Below the pieces are notes generated by a model. It was not told where the DNA came from, made no database searches, and saw only the letters and a program-made list of their open reading frames with translations. A stretch of 28,229 bases of DNA, taken from a virus. Of the stretch, positions 1-9,241 are shown in pieces (within the stretch, counting starts at the first letter, position 1; every line of letters begins with the position of its first letter). A program made the position numbers and the translations under genes. Location: IMG/VR virus record IMGVR_UViG_3300022074_000283, positions 1-28,229 of that record. One strand, 5' to 3'.

Positions 1-814
1 ACATAAACAATTCTTTGACATCATCAGGTATATCTGTTCTTTGCATTGCACGTTGTGATGGACTGCCCAACGGATTACTAACTACAGGATCATAGTCACC
101 ACCTTTAGCTGGTGTGTATCCATCATCTAAAGATAACGCACCCACATTATCTGTTGGTGTCATGTGGTCAATCTTTTCACCCTTGAATAGCTTGTTTACT
201 TTAGCGGCACCGCTTTGAAAAAATGGCTTTGCATATGGAGCACCTTTCATGATGCCACCAAAAGCAGCTGAAAACACAGTAGCAGCTGCTACATTGGCAT
301 AGCTTTCACCCGGCTCATCAGCCACAGCAAATGGTGCGCGGCGCAACTCAGATGCAATGCCATAGCCAGCACCTACGCCACCAGCCCTAGTTACAGCTTG
401 TGTAAAAGTTTTACCAAGTTTGATGTAATTCAAGCCGGGAATGAACACAGTCAGGGTAAGTGGATCTGTGATACCGCCAGCCAGCTGTGCAGTTAAAGGG
501 GCATCAGCAGCCTTCCTACGGCGTTCTATAGCTGTCCTAGCACGGCCCTCTAAGTATGCTAAATGCTGTGGATTCTTTGCACGTACAAGATCATCATAAT
601 AAGGAAGAAGATCCTCTGATATGTTCGACACAACATCAAAGGTAGAATCTACAGGTGTGTTACCAAATAAACGCTCTTCTTCTACACGTTCAATAAGAGG
701 CATGTTGTTATAAGCAACATTAGCTTTCCAGCCCTCATACCAAGAGACAGGGGTTTCATCTGATATTTCATTAGGTATAGCAATAAAAAAGTCTCTACGG
801 CCTAAATCTGTCAT
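1..814 (-). CDS. Large internal virion protein, N-terminal part (cut by window edge)
   Basis: Open frame of 271 codons running off the left edge. It starts at an ATG whose ATGA overlaps the stop of the 710-aa gene upstream, so the two are translationally coupled. The N-terminus reads MTDLGRRDFFIAIPNE. Gly/Ala-rich hydrophobic stretches follow at about residues 108-130, 145-155 and 175-190. I see no lysozyme or transglycosylase motif in the visible part. It is third in a run of genes after the tail nozzle, the position of T7 gp16, whose family is ejected into the host to help form the DNA channel. The role is inferred from synteny and these amphipathic stretches only. The C-terminus and any enzymatic domain lie outside the window. 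Confidence 0.6.
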   Translation of the reverse strand, partial: MTDLGRRDFFIAIPNEISDETPVSWYEGWKANVAYNNMPLIERVEEERLFGNTPVDSTFDVVSNISEDLLPYYDDLVRAKNPQHLAYLEGRARTAIERRRKAADAPLTAQLAGGITDPLTLTVFIPGLNYIKLGKTFTQAVTRAGGVGAGYGIASELRRAPFAVADEPGESYANVAAATVFSAAFGGIMKGAPYAKPFFQSGAAKVNKLFKGEKIDHMTPTDNVGALSLDDGYTPAKGGDYDPVVSNPLGSPSQRAMQRTDIPDDVKELFM

Positions 815-2943
815 GGTGATTCTGTGAGATATGCACCGCTATCCCACTGCTCCTGTAGTTTACGTGTACGTGCAGCAGCCTCATTAGCTTCTTGAGTAAG
901 CCTTGCAGTCTCAGATTGATTATGCTCAATAATCTTTTGGCTTACGTATTGGTTGCCAACTGACATAGGCTTGCCATTAACACGCAACAGCATCCTATCT
1001 TTATCAACAAGAAAATACACAGGCATAGCTGTGCCTTCCCTTGTATCAGGCACAAGAAACACATCCTCACCAAGTGTAGGACGTTTGCCATTGGGCAAAG
1101 CAGGAAGTAAATCTAACCGTTTACCAACACCATCTTCAAATATCTGCATCCTAGCAGTATCTGGATAAGCTGCTTCTGGTGCATACTGTGATCTGCCAAT
1201 GTCAGGATGCAGGTAATTACTATCTTTAAAAATAGAATCAGAGGCTGTTTTTAGTATCTTCTTAACCTGCTTCTTATCCATAGTAAGAAGCAAATCATCT
1301 ACATAAGATGCATAAAAATTTACTTCATCAGCAGATGCGTCATCATTAATGTCTGAAATAAACTGCCTTACAGCAACATCAGCTGATTTATCAGATCCTA
1401 ATGCACTTTTGATAAGCGCATTTCTTGTATTCTTATCAGGATACTTTGCAAGAGTTTCTCTGTACTGACTTAAAAACTCAGGCACTGCATCATTGCCAAC
1501 TGTATCTCGAACATTCAAAAGTGTTTCATAAAGAACCTGCGTATCTTTATCTAACCCTCTTGGCATAAATTCTGTGTAAACCTTTTGTCCACCACCGCCT
1601 CTAACAAAGCGTGTAGCCTGTTCGTAAATATTCAAAGCACCAACAATTTGTGATGCTGGCATAGAAGAAACAGTTTCCAAATAATCAATAGCAACCTTTG
1701 GCAAAGGGCCAGCTTGCTCAAACATTACAGCACGAAATGGCAATGTTTGCTTTTCCCAAGCACGAAACTCAATATCATTTGTAGGCGGTGTTAAAGCACG
1801 TGCAGCTGTATTACCAAAATCAGTACCGCTTGTAATGCCATAAACATTAGACATAATATTATTGCTATCTGATTGTGACACAGAAGCATTGTCACTCAAA
1901 TTACGCATAGCAACTTGTGTTGCTCGCTCCGCTTTTTCTCCATTAAAAATTTCAGCAAGCGTTCCTTGCGTTCTTGTTAATCCAGATGCAAGTTTATTCC
2001 GAACAGTAATCTCATCAAAGCCAGCATCTTTAAGCGTAGCTTCTGTAAAACCAGCTCTAGCCAAAATAGATCTAGTTTTTGAATCTATTTTTTCTAAGCT
2101 GCCTTCACCTACAGCAACAGCCAATGCGTTATATATTTTAGAAAGATATGGTGTTTTTCTGTTTAGATCATCACCTTCAAACTGGTCTGCCACACGATTT
2201 GTAATAGCTGTAAGCAAACCGTTTGCATAAATATATTTAGCTTCAGATATAGCTGTGCGTTCAAAAGTAACGCCAACTTGAGGATACTCAGCTGCTATAT
2301 CTGCTGCGGCTTGAATTTGATTTTGCAAAAGTTGTTTAGCAGCACCAGCACCGCCTTGCTGTCTTGCAATAGATTCTAGATTAGAGTTTTGGGATTCAAA
2401 AACAGCAAGTGCATTTGATGCTGCAATCTTATTGTCTTGCTTTACGCGATCATTAAATAATTTTAGAGCGTATTGTTTGCTTGTTATAGCACCAATGTTT
2501 TCAACAAGAGGAGATAGATCGCCTGATGTATTTACATTTTGTTTTAAATATTCATCAAAAGATTCTTCAAATCCATCAGGATCCCTTACATGCTGAGAAG
2601 CAAGTTTTTGTGCGACGCTATCAACTTCAAGTGATACAGCTTCAAGGAACCGTTTTTTAGCAATAGGTTCATAATACTTTTGAGCAACAGGAGATAGATC
2701 CCTTGGCAACTCTGGAAATACCATTTTGCCAGTAGAATCTTTTGCACTTATTGCGGCAAGTGTTGCAGCCTCTTTCCCCTTTTGCTTTTCGTTTTCATAG
2801 CCAATTTGATAGGCAGTATCGCGCAGCTGCTTGCCCATAGAGGCAATCTGCTGTCCAACACGCACAGCACCATCGCCCATAGGCACAATACCTATTGGGC
2901 CAAGGCGTGTTTCTGTAGGTGTGAATACTTTAATTTCTGCCAT
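811..2943 (-). CDS. Internal virion protein, T7 gp15-like position (710 aa)
   Basis: A 710-aa, mostly helical-looking soluble protein without a signal peptide or clear membrane segment. It starts MAEIKVFTPTETR. A probable coiled coil lies near the C-terminus (about residues 670-702, rich in E, A, R, Q). It sits between the 150-aa and the truncated internal-protein genes and overlaps the latter by ATGA. The Shine-Dalgarno match is weak (AGG about 13 bases upstream), so it may rely on re-initiation after the preceding gene, which stops 14 bases before. The size and place fit T7 gp15, a core protein ejected into the periplasm. I cannot see a diagnostic motif, so the functional name rests on gene order. 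Confidence 0.6.
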   Translation of the reverse strand: MAEIKVFTPTETRLGPIGIVPMGDGAVRVGQQIASMGKQLRDTAYQIGYENEKQKGKEAATLAAISAKDSTGKMVFPELPRDLSPVAQKYYEPIAKKRFLEAVSLEVDSVAQKLASQHVRDPDGFEESFDEYLKQNVNTSGDLSPLVENIGAITSKQYALKLFNDRVKQDNKIAASNALAVFESQNSNLESIARQQGGAGAAKQLLQNQIQAAADIAAEYPQVGVTFERTAISEAKYIYANGLLTAITNRVADQFEGDDLNRKTPYLSKIYNALAVAVGEGSLEKIDSKTRSILARAGFTEATLKDAGFDEITVRNKLASGLTRTQGTLAEIFNGEKAERATQVAMRNLSDNASVSQSDSNNIMSNVYGITSGTDFGNTAARALTPPTNDIEFRAWEKQTLPFRAVMFEQAGPLPKVAIDYLETVSSMPASQIVGALNIYEQATRFVRGGGGQKVYTEFMPRGLDKDTQVLYETLLNVRDTVGNDAVPEFLSQYRETLAKYPDKNTRNALIKSALGSDKSADVAVRQFISDINDDASADEVNFYASYVDDLLLTMDKKQVKKILKTASDSIFKDSNYLHPDIGRSQYAPEAAYPDTARMQIFEDGVGKRLDLLPALPNGKRPTLGEDVFLVPDTREGTAMPVYFLVDKDRMLLRVNGKPMSVGNQYVSQKIIEHNQSETARLTQEANEAAARTRKLQEQWDSGAYLTESP

Positions 2944-2957
2944 AATAAATAAACCTA

Positions 2958-3410
2958 CTAAGTTTTATAGATCATATAACCTTTATAACCAGCATCAGCT
3001 ACAGCTGAAAACTGTTGCAGTGTTGCAAGCTCTCTTGCTTGCTGACCTTCAAATTGTGCAAATCTTGCTCTTGTTTCTTGTCTTGTGCGAGAAAACAGAC
3101 TTTCTAATCTTACTTGTTTCAACTCTGTTACAGTCTGTCTTTGTGCTTTTTTCTGTATGGCCTTTAAAGATCTGTCAGATCCACGTCTGTTATAGCCAGC
3201 TATGGCTGATGAGTTACGCAAAAACTCAGAGTATCTTTGAGAACGTAATGTTGAATCACGCTCTGCTTGCAACTGAATAAACCGTTTGTTTTCCCTAGCT
3301 TGTCTTGCAATCTCATCTTGCTTTATTTGTTCAGCCCTTGCAGCCTGATCGTAACCAGTTACCTGCATTGCTGTGCCGATTGCTAAAGCTGCTACTGCCA
3401 ACTGCCACAT
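2958..3410 (-). CDS. Small internal virion protein, T7 gp14-like position (150 aa)
   Basis: Protein of 150 aa with a short hydrophobic Ala-rich N-terminus (residues 1-18), then a long highly charged helical region rich in Q, R, E and A (about 22-135). Its ATG overlaps the stop of the nozzle gene as TAATG. In T7-like phages a small protein of this shape directly follows the tail nozzle gene, and T7 gp14 is ejected into the host outer membrane. The N-terminal hydrophobic stretch plus Q/A-rich helix matches that family's general look, but no catalytic signature exists to check. Confident as a real gene; function inferred from position and composition. Confidence 0.65.
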   Translation of the reverse strand: MWQLAVAALAIGTAMQVTGYDQAARAEQIKQDEIARQARENKRFIQLQAERDSTLRSQRYSEFLRNSSAIAGYNRRGSDRSLKAIQKKAQRQTVTELKQVRLESLFSRTRQETRARFAQFEGQQARELATLQQFSAVADAGYKGYMIYKT

Positions 3411-5980
3411 TAGAATGTCACCTCTACTATCATACCGTTCAATTGCATGTTAAGTGGTGCTATCTGAGATATAGTTACAGATGGATCTCTGCTATATCCC
3501 AGTGAACCACGAAACTCTTTCTTACCTGTAAATGGTTCTCTTGATGCTGCCGGATCAAAAGTAACATCACGAATAATCATATTCGTATCATTCACAGATA
3601 TGCTTAATGTTTCCTGCAAATCTAATATAACATTAGTTATTTTGCGAGGACGACCTGTCAAAACACCACCCGGAGCTTGTAATGAATCAATAGGATTCGT
3701 TTTTAACTCTGGTAAAAACTTATAACCTATTTGTGTTTTAACAGATAATTTAACAGCACTAACATCTACATTGCCACCAGCAACAGTAAATGCCCCAAGA
3801 TACTCAGTATCATCAATAACATCTACTACAGCACCATTAGCAAAATGGCTAGATACATCAAAGACACCAGCTGCGCCATCAAATGTATCTGAGAAGTCCA
3901 TGTTTAAATCTTTGTCAAACTGCTCAAGAAAAAACTTGTTTGTACCAGAACCATCATCTCTAACAGTTACACCAAACAAACTTTCATCAACAGCGCATAC
4001 AGAATGATATGCACCCTCTGTTGCCCAACGCATCCAGCCAGCACGTTTTTCGGAACGTATACTGTAGAACACAGCTATCTCACCTGTATCCATAAGAAAG
4101 AAAGCATATGCACCCGGCCTATCAAGCGAACCCTTAACATTAGTTAGCTGAATGGGGCTGGATATTAAATGAGATGAAAGTATCGAAATCATATTAGTTG
4201 TATAAGCAGCTTCGCTATCATTGAATATGTATTCACGAACAGCTGTGCCTGTAGCTTGCACAAACAATGTACCACCATCTAAAGATGTGGGTCTTACAAA
4301 ACTACAACCAAATGGCGTTTGTTCAGAAACCTTAGCTATAGATGCTGTAATCGGCTGATCCTGAAACGCTGGCAAGAAGAACTCGCCTTGATTACAAAAC
4401 ACCTGTAAATCACGATTAGATACAAGATGTCTGATAAAGTTAGTTACACCAACAGCAACTTCAATATCGATAGCGTCTGGTGTATCACCTTCGCCAACAT
4501 CAAAATTAAAATACTCACCAGTAGCAGATGCCCATATACCACTTGGTTGAGAAGGTGTGCCGCCAAACCAAAGCCTATTTTCATGAAATGTTACGGCAGC
4601 TGGAAAGCCCCTTAATGCACTATATGATTGTTCGTACCAATCAGTAGTAGCTGCCACACTACTTATAGTGGGATTGCCGCCACCTGTTGCAGTAGATGAC
4701 GCAGAGCCACCAGCTGTATAATCAAACTCATTACGATTTAATACAGTCGCAATAGTTCTTGTGCCATTTATATTACCATTATTAATTCCACCTAATGCAC
4801 CAGCATTAGAAATTACAATGCTATCACCAGCAGACAACCCATGATCCGGCATAACAACATGTACTTTATTTGATCCTTCTGTAGTGTTTAGAGAATCAAA
4901 ATCAAGCTGCTGCTGTATTGTTCCTTGTATATTTCCTGTGACATTTTGTGAATCAGTAAATCCTGTAATGTCAACTTGTGTATCATGTATTAACAAACTT
5001 GTGCCAACATGTGATGCGTTAAAATATGCAGCACTTGTTGTAAAAGTCCGACTATTTCCAGATGTATGTGATGGAGTAATTGTTACACCAGAACCTTGAA
5101 AGTTATAATACGGCTGTAATTTTTTATTACCATCAGCTGCTATATCAAACTCAAATGTTCTAACTTCAAATGAAGTAAGACCTGTGCGAACTAACTCACG
5201 GATCATAAAATCATTATGAGCAATAAACATAAAATCGCCAGATTGTGCGTAAGTAAACTCTTGTAAATTACTATCTGTAAATGGCAAAGCAGCTGAATCA
5301 ACATCAGCTGTTAATGTTGCCGACAACGAATTAAATGACCCATCTGCATTAACTCGAAATATCTCAATCTTACCAGAGCTAAAAGCACATACATACTTTT
5401 CATCACTAGAAAAGATAAACGGCTCAAGCCTTATTTTTTGTGTAACAACAGAAAAATCAGTTACAGCAAGGCGCGTTGAATCAGATGTGGTTACAGTAAG
5501 GTTTTTTATACTTGTACCATCTCTTGTCACAGTAACAACATTGGCAGCCGGGTTAGTTGATGTAAGTCCAGATATAGCATTAAGAGCAGTAAATATATTG
5601 TCAGCTGTTGTATTGTTATCTGTAAAAGCTCTTACAAAATATTTGTTTCCAATATTAGAACTTGGCGCATCTGCACTAGAAGTCTCAAACTCAAGAACAG
5701 CTTTAGTGCCACCATCTAAAATAAATGATAGCTGCGTACCAACAGCAATGTTGGCATAGTCAGTTACGGTAATTGTTGCGCTTGGCTGTGAATAGCTTTG
5801 TGAAAAATTGTGAAGTCTTTTGGTTCCGGGGCGATTAATTATGCCACCTTCTGCACGAATAAACACATTTTTCACAGATTGCCCAGACTGATTGTAGATT
5901 GCTGAATCTACCCTCGAAGTCAAAGAAGGGCTTATTTCACCAAAAACAAAGTTGTTTAGCGGTATTCTAGTCCTCGCCAT
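3410..5980 (-). CDS. Tail tubular protein B / tail nozzle (T7 gp12-like, 856 aa)
   Basis: An 856-aa, beta-rich protein starting MARTRIPLNNFVFGEISPSL. The opening, with its FGEISP-type motif and the following GGIINRPGTKR segment, is characteristic of podoviral tail nozzle proteins. Repeated Thr/Ser/Asn-rich beta stretches fill residues 70-450, and a WFGGTPSQPSGIW-like segment (about 470) is also typical. It starts as TAATG on the stop of the adaptor gene with AAAGG eight bases upstream. The product forms the hexameric distal tail tube through which DNA leaves the virion. The length is close to T7 gp12 (about 790 aa). Confidence 0.88.
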   Translation of the reverse strand: MARTRIPLNNFVFGEISPSLTSRVDSAIYNQSGQSVKNVFIRAEGGIINRPGTKRLHNFSQSYSQPSATITVTDYANIAVGTQLSFILDGGTKAVLEFETSSADAPSSNIGNKYFVRAFTDNNTTADNIFTALNAISGLTSTNPAANVVTVTRDGTSIKNLTVTTSDSTRLAVTDFSVVTQKIRLEPFIFSSDEKYVCAFSSGKIEIFRVNADGSFNSLSATLTADVDSAALPFTDSNLQEFTYAQSGDFMFIAHNDFMIRELVRTGLTSFEVRTFEFDIAADGNKKLQPYYNFQGSGVTITPSHTSGNSRTFTTSAAYFNASHVGTSLLIHDTQVDITGFTDSQNVTGNIQGTIQQQLDFDSLNTTEGSNKVHVVMPDHGLSAGDSIVISNAGALGGINNGNINGTRTIATVLNRNEFDYTAGGSASSTATGGGNPTISSVAATTDWYEQSYSALRGFPAAVTFHENRLWFGGTPSQPSGIWASATGEYFNFDVGEGDTPDAIDIEVAVGVTNFIRHLVSNRDLQVFCNQGEFFLPAFQDQPITASIAKVSEQTPFGCSFVRPTSLDGGTLFVQATGTAVREYIFNDSEAAYTTNMISILSSHLISSPIQLTNVKGSLDRPGAYAFFLMDTGEIAVFYSIRSEKRAGWMRWATEGAYHSVCAVDESLFGVTVRDDGSGTNKFFLEQFDKDLNMDFSDTFDGAAGVFDVSSHFANGAVVDVIDDTEYLGAFTVAGGNVDVSAVKLSVKTQIGYKFLPELKTNPIDSLQAPGGVLTGRPRKITNVILDLQETLSISVNDTNMIIRDVTFDPAASREPFTGKKEFRGSLGYSRDPSVTISQIAPLNMQLNGMIVEVTF

Positions 5981-6564
5981 TAACTTCGCCTTTCAGTAAT
6001 AAACCTCGAAGTAACCAGTTTACGTGTTGTTTGCTGCTGACTATCTAATGTTTTTGCTTGCTGAAGAAGCTGCCCACCCTTTGATTCAAGAATGGTTGAT
6101 AGTTGCTCATCTCTTGCAATAGCAAGTGCAAATGAGCTTGCTAATGCAAACTGTAAAGCAGTTGTAAAGTAGGATGGGAAGTCTTGCTCTAAAGCGCGAA
6201 AACCATAATCAGCTATCAAAATATCATTGGTTGATGAATTGCTGAATACCTTATCGCCATAAACATTATATTCAATAATAGCATCGCTAACAGTAATAGC
6301 ATGAAGCATAAGCATATCAGCAGGAAGTTGATGTGCGCGATCATATCTACCTGATGGAGCGTTAGTTAAAAGATTAAGCTGTGCTTGATTTGTAGCAAAA
6401 CGCCATCTACTAGAACAAAGAGTTGTTCTTACAATATCTTCATAAACAGCATTAGCAACAATAGCCTCAGTGCTTGAAGCTGTAAAAGACGTTATAGGTT
6501 CAGCACCGATAAGTATCAATGCCCTTGATGCAATATCAATATCTGAATTAGCTACACTTGGCAT
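5980..6564 (-). CDS. Tail tubular protein A / adaptor (T7 gp11-like, 194 aa)
   Basis: A 194-aa protein opening with MPSVANSDIDIASRALILIG, a pattern shared by podoviral adaptor proteins (a helix carrying ALxLIGxxPI). The segment with CSSRWRFATNQAQL (about residues 50-65) is the conserved W/RFA motif of the family. It forms the dodecameric ring between portal and nozzle, and it lies immediately upstream of the nozzle gene. Its start codon lacks a close Shine-Dalgarno sequence. The only good one (AGGAG) lies 27 bases upstream, beyond a GC-rich hairpin listed separately. The length matches T7 gp11 (196 aa). Confidence 0.88.
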   Translation of the reverse strand: MPSVANSDIDIASRALILIGAEPITSFTASSTEAIVANAVYEDIVRTTLCSSRWRFATNQAQLNLLTNAPSGRYDRAHQLPADMLMLHAITVSDAIIEYNVYGDKVFSNSSTNDILIADYGFRALEQDFPSYFTTALQFALASSFALAIARDEQLSTILESKGGQLLQQAKTLDSQQQTTRKLVTSRFITERRS

Positions 6565-6596
6565 TGCGTAATGGGGGGCCGCAGCCCCCCACTCCT
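6565..6596 (-). promoter_or_regulatory. Split ribosome binding site: AGGAG, 7-bp hairpin, then ATG of the adaptor gene
   Basis: On the minus-strand mRNA, AGGAG (6592-6596) is followed after one base by a perfect hairpin (GGGGGGC, loop TGCG, GCCCCCC; 6573-6590), then eight bases, then the adaptor ATG. Unfolded, the spacing of 27 bases is too long. Folded, it is about nine. There is no U-tract after the stem, so this does not look like an ordinary intrinsic terminator. A 3'-end stabilising role for the capsid message is an alternative. Confidence 0.55.
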
Positions 6597-6597
6597 A

Positions 6598-6861
6598 TTA
6601 GTCGGTATCAGTTACAGTAATTGCTGTGCCATCTGAAATATCAACTACTGAACCAGTATTTGATAAGACAAGAGCTACACTCAATGTAGGCGCATCGCTA
6701 TCTAAAACAAAGATAGCATCACCAACATTAAGCATATTAGCAGCATTATTAAAATAACCAGATACACGTACAGCAGTCATGGCATCTGTTGAATCATAGA
6801 ACCAAAGGCTATGACCACCACCACCTGACATACGAGTAAGACCTGATGCAGAAAAAGCCAT
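6598..6861 (-). CDS. Small virion-type protein downstream of the capsid gene (87 aa)
   Basis: An 87-aa, beta-rich, acidic protein starting MAFSASGLTRMSGGGGHSLW, with a good Shine-Dalgarno (AAGGAG, 8 bases). It lies 14 bases after the major capsid gene and before the adaptor. I recall this short protein from many podoviral and prophage capsid clusters, where it directly follows the capsid gene, but I know no proven function. A capsid decoration or head-completion role is inference from place and size. The GC hairpin just after its stop may separate its expression from the tail genes. Confidence 0.7.
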   Translation of the reverse strand: MAFSASGLTRMSGGGGHSLWFYDSTDAMTAVRVSGYFNNAANMLNVGDAIFVLDSDAPTLSVALVLSNTGSVVDISDGTAITVTDTD

Positions 6862-6875
6862 TCTCTTACTCCTTC

Positions 6876-7688
6876 TTAATTGTTATCAAGGACTTCATAG
6901 ACACCGTTGTCATCAATAACAACAGCACCCATGGACATCATTGATGTTGCGAGGTGAGCAGCCTTCTCAGGCACATAGTTGATCTCTGTCTGAACATCAG
7001 AGTTGATGCCAAGACCAACAGCAGTTGAGTGATAAGCCATGTTCTTACCAGCTGTAATTGCTGATGTTGAGAAGATCTTAAAGCCTAAGAACTCTTTCAT
7101 TGTCATGCCGCCAGCGAATGGCAGGTTCTGTTCGCCCACATAATCTGATGAGGCAAACTCATCAATGAGGAACAAATCTGCATATCCTTTTGGATGCATG
7201 GCAAGATAACGCTGACCATCTTCTGGAATGTTTGCAGTACCAAAGGTTTCAAACAATGAAAGAAGATCGGCTTTTTCAAGAGCAGAACCTGTGTCGTGGA
7301 TCTGAGTTGAGTTTGCACCTGAATCCATTGCTGTATACAGGATCTCATCAGTCTTACGACCCAGAGCAGCAGCAGCTGATTGAGCCACAGCTTGACGCTC
7401 ATCGATATTGGTTTTCAACTCATCCAGCTTATCAATATATTCTGGCGCATAGAAATCTTCCATAGTCGCCTCGACATTGGTATGCACGAGTTCCATTGGG
7501 GTTACGTTACCGTTACGAGATTTTGTGTTAGCTGATCCAGTACCAATCTTCTGGAAGCGAACAACATTGCCACGAACATTACCAGCGGTGCGAACAGTAT
7601 TGCGGAGTTTAGAACCCATGCGCTGATATGCAAGGTGAACATCAATCTCGAACTGCTTGATAAAGGCTTGATCGATTGTATTAGCCAT
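6876..7688 (-). CDS. Major capsid protein (270 aa)
   Basis: A 270-aa protein starting MANTIDQAFIKQFEIDVHLAYQ with AAAGGA eight bases upstream. It matches what I know of the HK97-fold phage capsid proteins grouped as Phage_capsid_2. The signs are an N-terminal helix, an acidic E-loop-like region with NVRGNVVRFQK, a central DEILYTAMDSGANST segment and a C-terminal P-domain/A-domain with FLGFKIFSTSAI and MMSMGAVVIDD. The position after the scaffold fits. It is short for a capsid protein, as in related marine podoviruses. A 100-bp leader precedes it, the longest gap among the virion genes and possibly room for extra control. Confidence 0.88.
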   Translation of the reverse strand: MANTIDQAFIKQFEIDVHLAYQRMGSKLRNTVRTAGNVRGNVVRFQKIGTGSANTKSRNGNVTPMELVHTNVEATMEDFYAPEYIDKLDELKTNIDERQAVAQSAAAALGRKTDEILYTAMDSGANSTQIHDTGSALEKADLLSLFETFGTANIPEDGQRYLAMHPKGYADLFLIDEFASSDYVGEQNLPFAGGMTMKEFLGFKIFSTSAITAGKNMAYHSTAVGLGINSDVQTEINYVPEKAAHLATSMMSMGAVVIDDNGVYEVLDNN

Positions 7689-7790
7689 TACTCAGTCCTT
7701 TGTTAAAGTTTCACTACACCAACGGTTGTCCGTTTTATTCCTCATCCAGTTATCTCATATCGAGGCTGTCAGATTAAACAGGCCGTAATA

Positions 7791-8315
7791 TTAACTCCAT
7801 GCCACATCTAAACGACTATTGCAACGCACAAAACGTACACATTGATAACCATTTATAATTGTGAGCTTCTTTGCAAAAGAAAACCCAAGCCAAGTAAGCC
7901 ATTTAATTGTCCTTTCATGGTCTACTGGCACAAGATTTTCTAGTATGTCATAGTCTAAAAGTAAGGAATCCATAATGTATTTTGTGGCTTTGCAAAAAGC
8001 TATAGGCTTTTCTTCGCATAAATGACTGCCTAATAACCATATGCAGCCACATAACAAATCTTCACGATCTGTCATATCTGACGTGCCAAACATAGCGCAT
8101 GGCTCATCATCAATTAATATTGTCCATGTTTTGCCGTACTTATCACGCAGAGGTTCATGCAATGCTTTCCATGTAGAAACACCAGCAATCAAACACTCTC
8201 TTGCATCAGATGGCCTCAGTCGGTGTTGCAGATAGCCAGCATGCTCTACAGTAGCATCGACTATCTGCACACCTTCAACTGGACACTCAGCGATAAAGCT
8301 GTGAGAAACCTTCAT
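7791..8315 (-). CDS. T7 gp13-like / DUF2833 protein with GNAT-like appearance (174 aa)
   Basis: A protein of 174 aa from the ATG at 8313-8315. The same frame opens seven codons earlier at a TTG, but the ATG has AAGAAG just before it and is preferred. The layout, with an N-terminal strand-helix, RPSDARECLIAG, then WTILIDDEPCAMFGTS and a C-terminal NLVPVDHERTIKWLTWLGFSF block, is that of the T7 gp13 family (DUF2833). That family has an acetyltransferase-like fold, and the terminal block resembles the end of GNAT domains. T7 gp13 is needed for assembly of internal proteins. The gene overlaps the end of the scaffold gene by 29 bases and sits just before the capsid gene. Confidence 0.65.
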   Translation of the reverse strand: MKVSHSFIAECPVEGVQIVDATVEHAGYLQHRLRPSDARECLIAGVSTWKALHEPLRDKYGKTWTILIDDEPCAMFGTSDMTDREDLLCGCIWLLGSHLCEEKPIAFCKATKYIMDSLLLDYDILENLVPVDHERTIKWLTWLGFSFAKKLTIINGYQCVRFVRCNSRLDVAWS

Positions 8316-8988
8316 CGACTTCTTTAACAAACGCAATATCTCTCTTTACAGGATTCCAGTAACGTGGGTCTTGCATCTTTGTACGCAAGTCATCTTCAGT
8401 AGTTCTAGCAGAAACTCCAGCATCGCCAGACACAGATGCATCTTTAACATTCTGCATTAGAAACTCCATCATCTCTATGCCTTTAGCAGATGTGCCAATG
8501 CCTAAGATAACATCTTCATATTCTGCTGGAAAAAACTTTTGGCTCCAAAGACTTACAGCTTCAATTCTAGCGTCTGCATTATCACCAAGGGCTTTTGTTT
8601 CAGCTTCAAGATCCGGCTGCATTGCTTCTAATGCATCATTAAACTGTTGAATACCATCCTCAAATTCTTCCTGACTGTAGCCATTTTCATATGCGTGGTT
8701 TGTCCACCATTGAAATAGAGAATTATCAACAGCCATTTCTTCATCTACAATTTCAGGCATGGCGTAATCACCAGCTGTAGCAGGGCGGCTTGAGTACGCC
8801 TCCTGTTCCATCTGGCTGATTATTTCATTACGAAGGTCATCTTCACGCTTGCCTTTCCAAGATTCAAGCTCACCATAGGACTTTGCCATAGCCTCTGGTG
8901 ATTCAAACTTCTCAGGCAACCATTCGGGTCGTGTGGATACAGGTGCTTCTGTAGCCTCTGCTACCTCCACATTGTCTGCTTCATCCAT
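8287..8988 (-). CDS. Capsid assembly scaffolding protein (233 aa)
   Basis: A very acidic 233-aa protein with predicted helices throughout. It has a disordered E/A/T-rich N-terminus, then RPEWLPEKFESPEAMAKSYG, a motif common in podoviral scaffold proteins (WLPEKFxSPEE...YxELE). The C-terminal region carries a few basic residues (KRDIAFVKEVDEGF), as expected for the capsid-binding end. It starts with AAGG seven bases upstream and overlaps the Bbp19-like gene by eight bases. Its place between portal and capsid genes is that of T7 gp9. Scaffold proteins guide procapsid assembly and then leave the head. Confidence 0.82.
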   Translation of the reverse strand: MDEADNVEVAEATEAPVSTRPEWLPEKFESPEAMAKSYGELESWKGKREDDLRNEIISQMEQEAYSSRPATAGDYAMPEIVDEEMAVDNSLFQWWTNHAYENGYSQEEFEDGIQQFNDALEAMQPDLEAETKALGDNADARIEAVSLWSQKFFPAEYEDVILGIGTSAKGIEMMEFLMQNVKDASVSGDAGVSARTTEDDLRTKMQDPRYWNPVKRDIAFVKEVDEGFSQLYR

Positions 8989-9241
8989 TTTTATCTACCT
9001 TTTCTGCATGTTTAATACGTCTTTCAATAAGACCTACGATATACCGCTGCCCTTCAAGATGCCGTAGTTCGGCATCACTTGCAGCTGGCCCAGTTACTGC
9101 TTCTATTGTTATAGAACGCAGATATTTTAAAACCTGCTCTCCACTAGGGCTTCTAAACAAAGACCTAATATTAAGAGAGATTTCATTATCTTCAGATATT
9201 TTCCGTGGGAAATTATCTATACCAATTCTATTGTTGGACAT
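8981..9241 (-). CDS. Bbp19-like small phage structural protein (86 aa)
   Basis: An 86-aa protein read from the ATG at 9239-9241; a GTG two codons earlier is the alternative. Residues about 30-80 show the pattern GEQVLKYLRS, then LRHLEGQRYIVGLIERRI. This resembles the small Bbp19-type phage domain (named from Bordetella phage BPP-1), found between portal and scaffold in many podoviruses. The gene overlaps the end of the portal gene by 14 bases. The biochemical role is unknown to me; a virion or head-assembly role is inferred from the neighbours. Confidence 0.65.
   Translation of the reverse strand: MSNNRIGIDNFPRKISEDNEISLNIRSLFRSPSGEQVLKYLRSITIEAVTGPAASDAELRHLEGQRYIVGLIERRIKHAEKVDKNG

Noticed and set aside
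7689-7790. Promoter or terminator in the leader of the capsid gene
   Set aside because: Only weak matches (CTGACA with a poor -10; a 5-bp AACGG/CCGTT stem), not enough to call a site.
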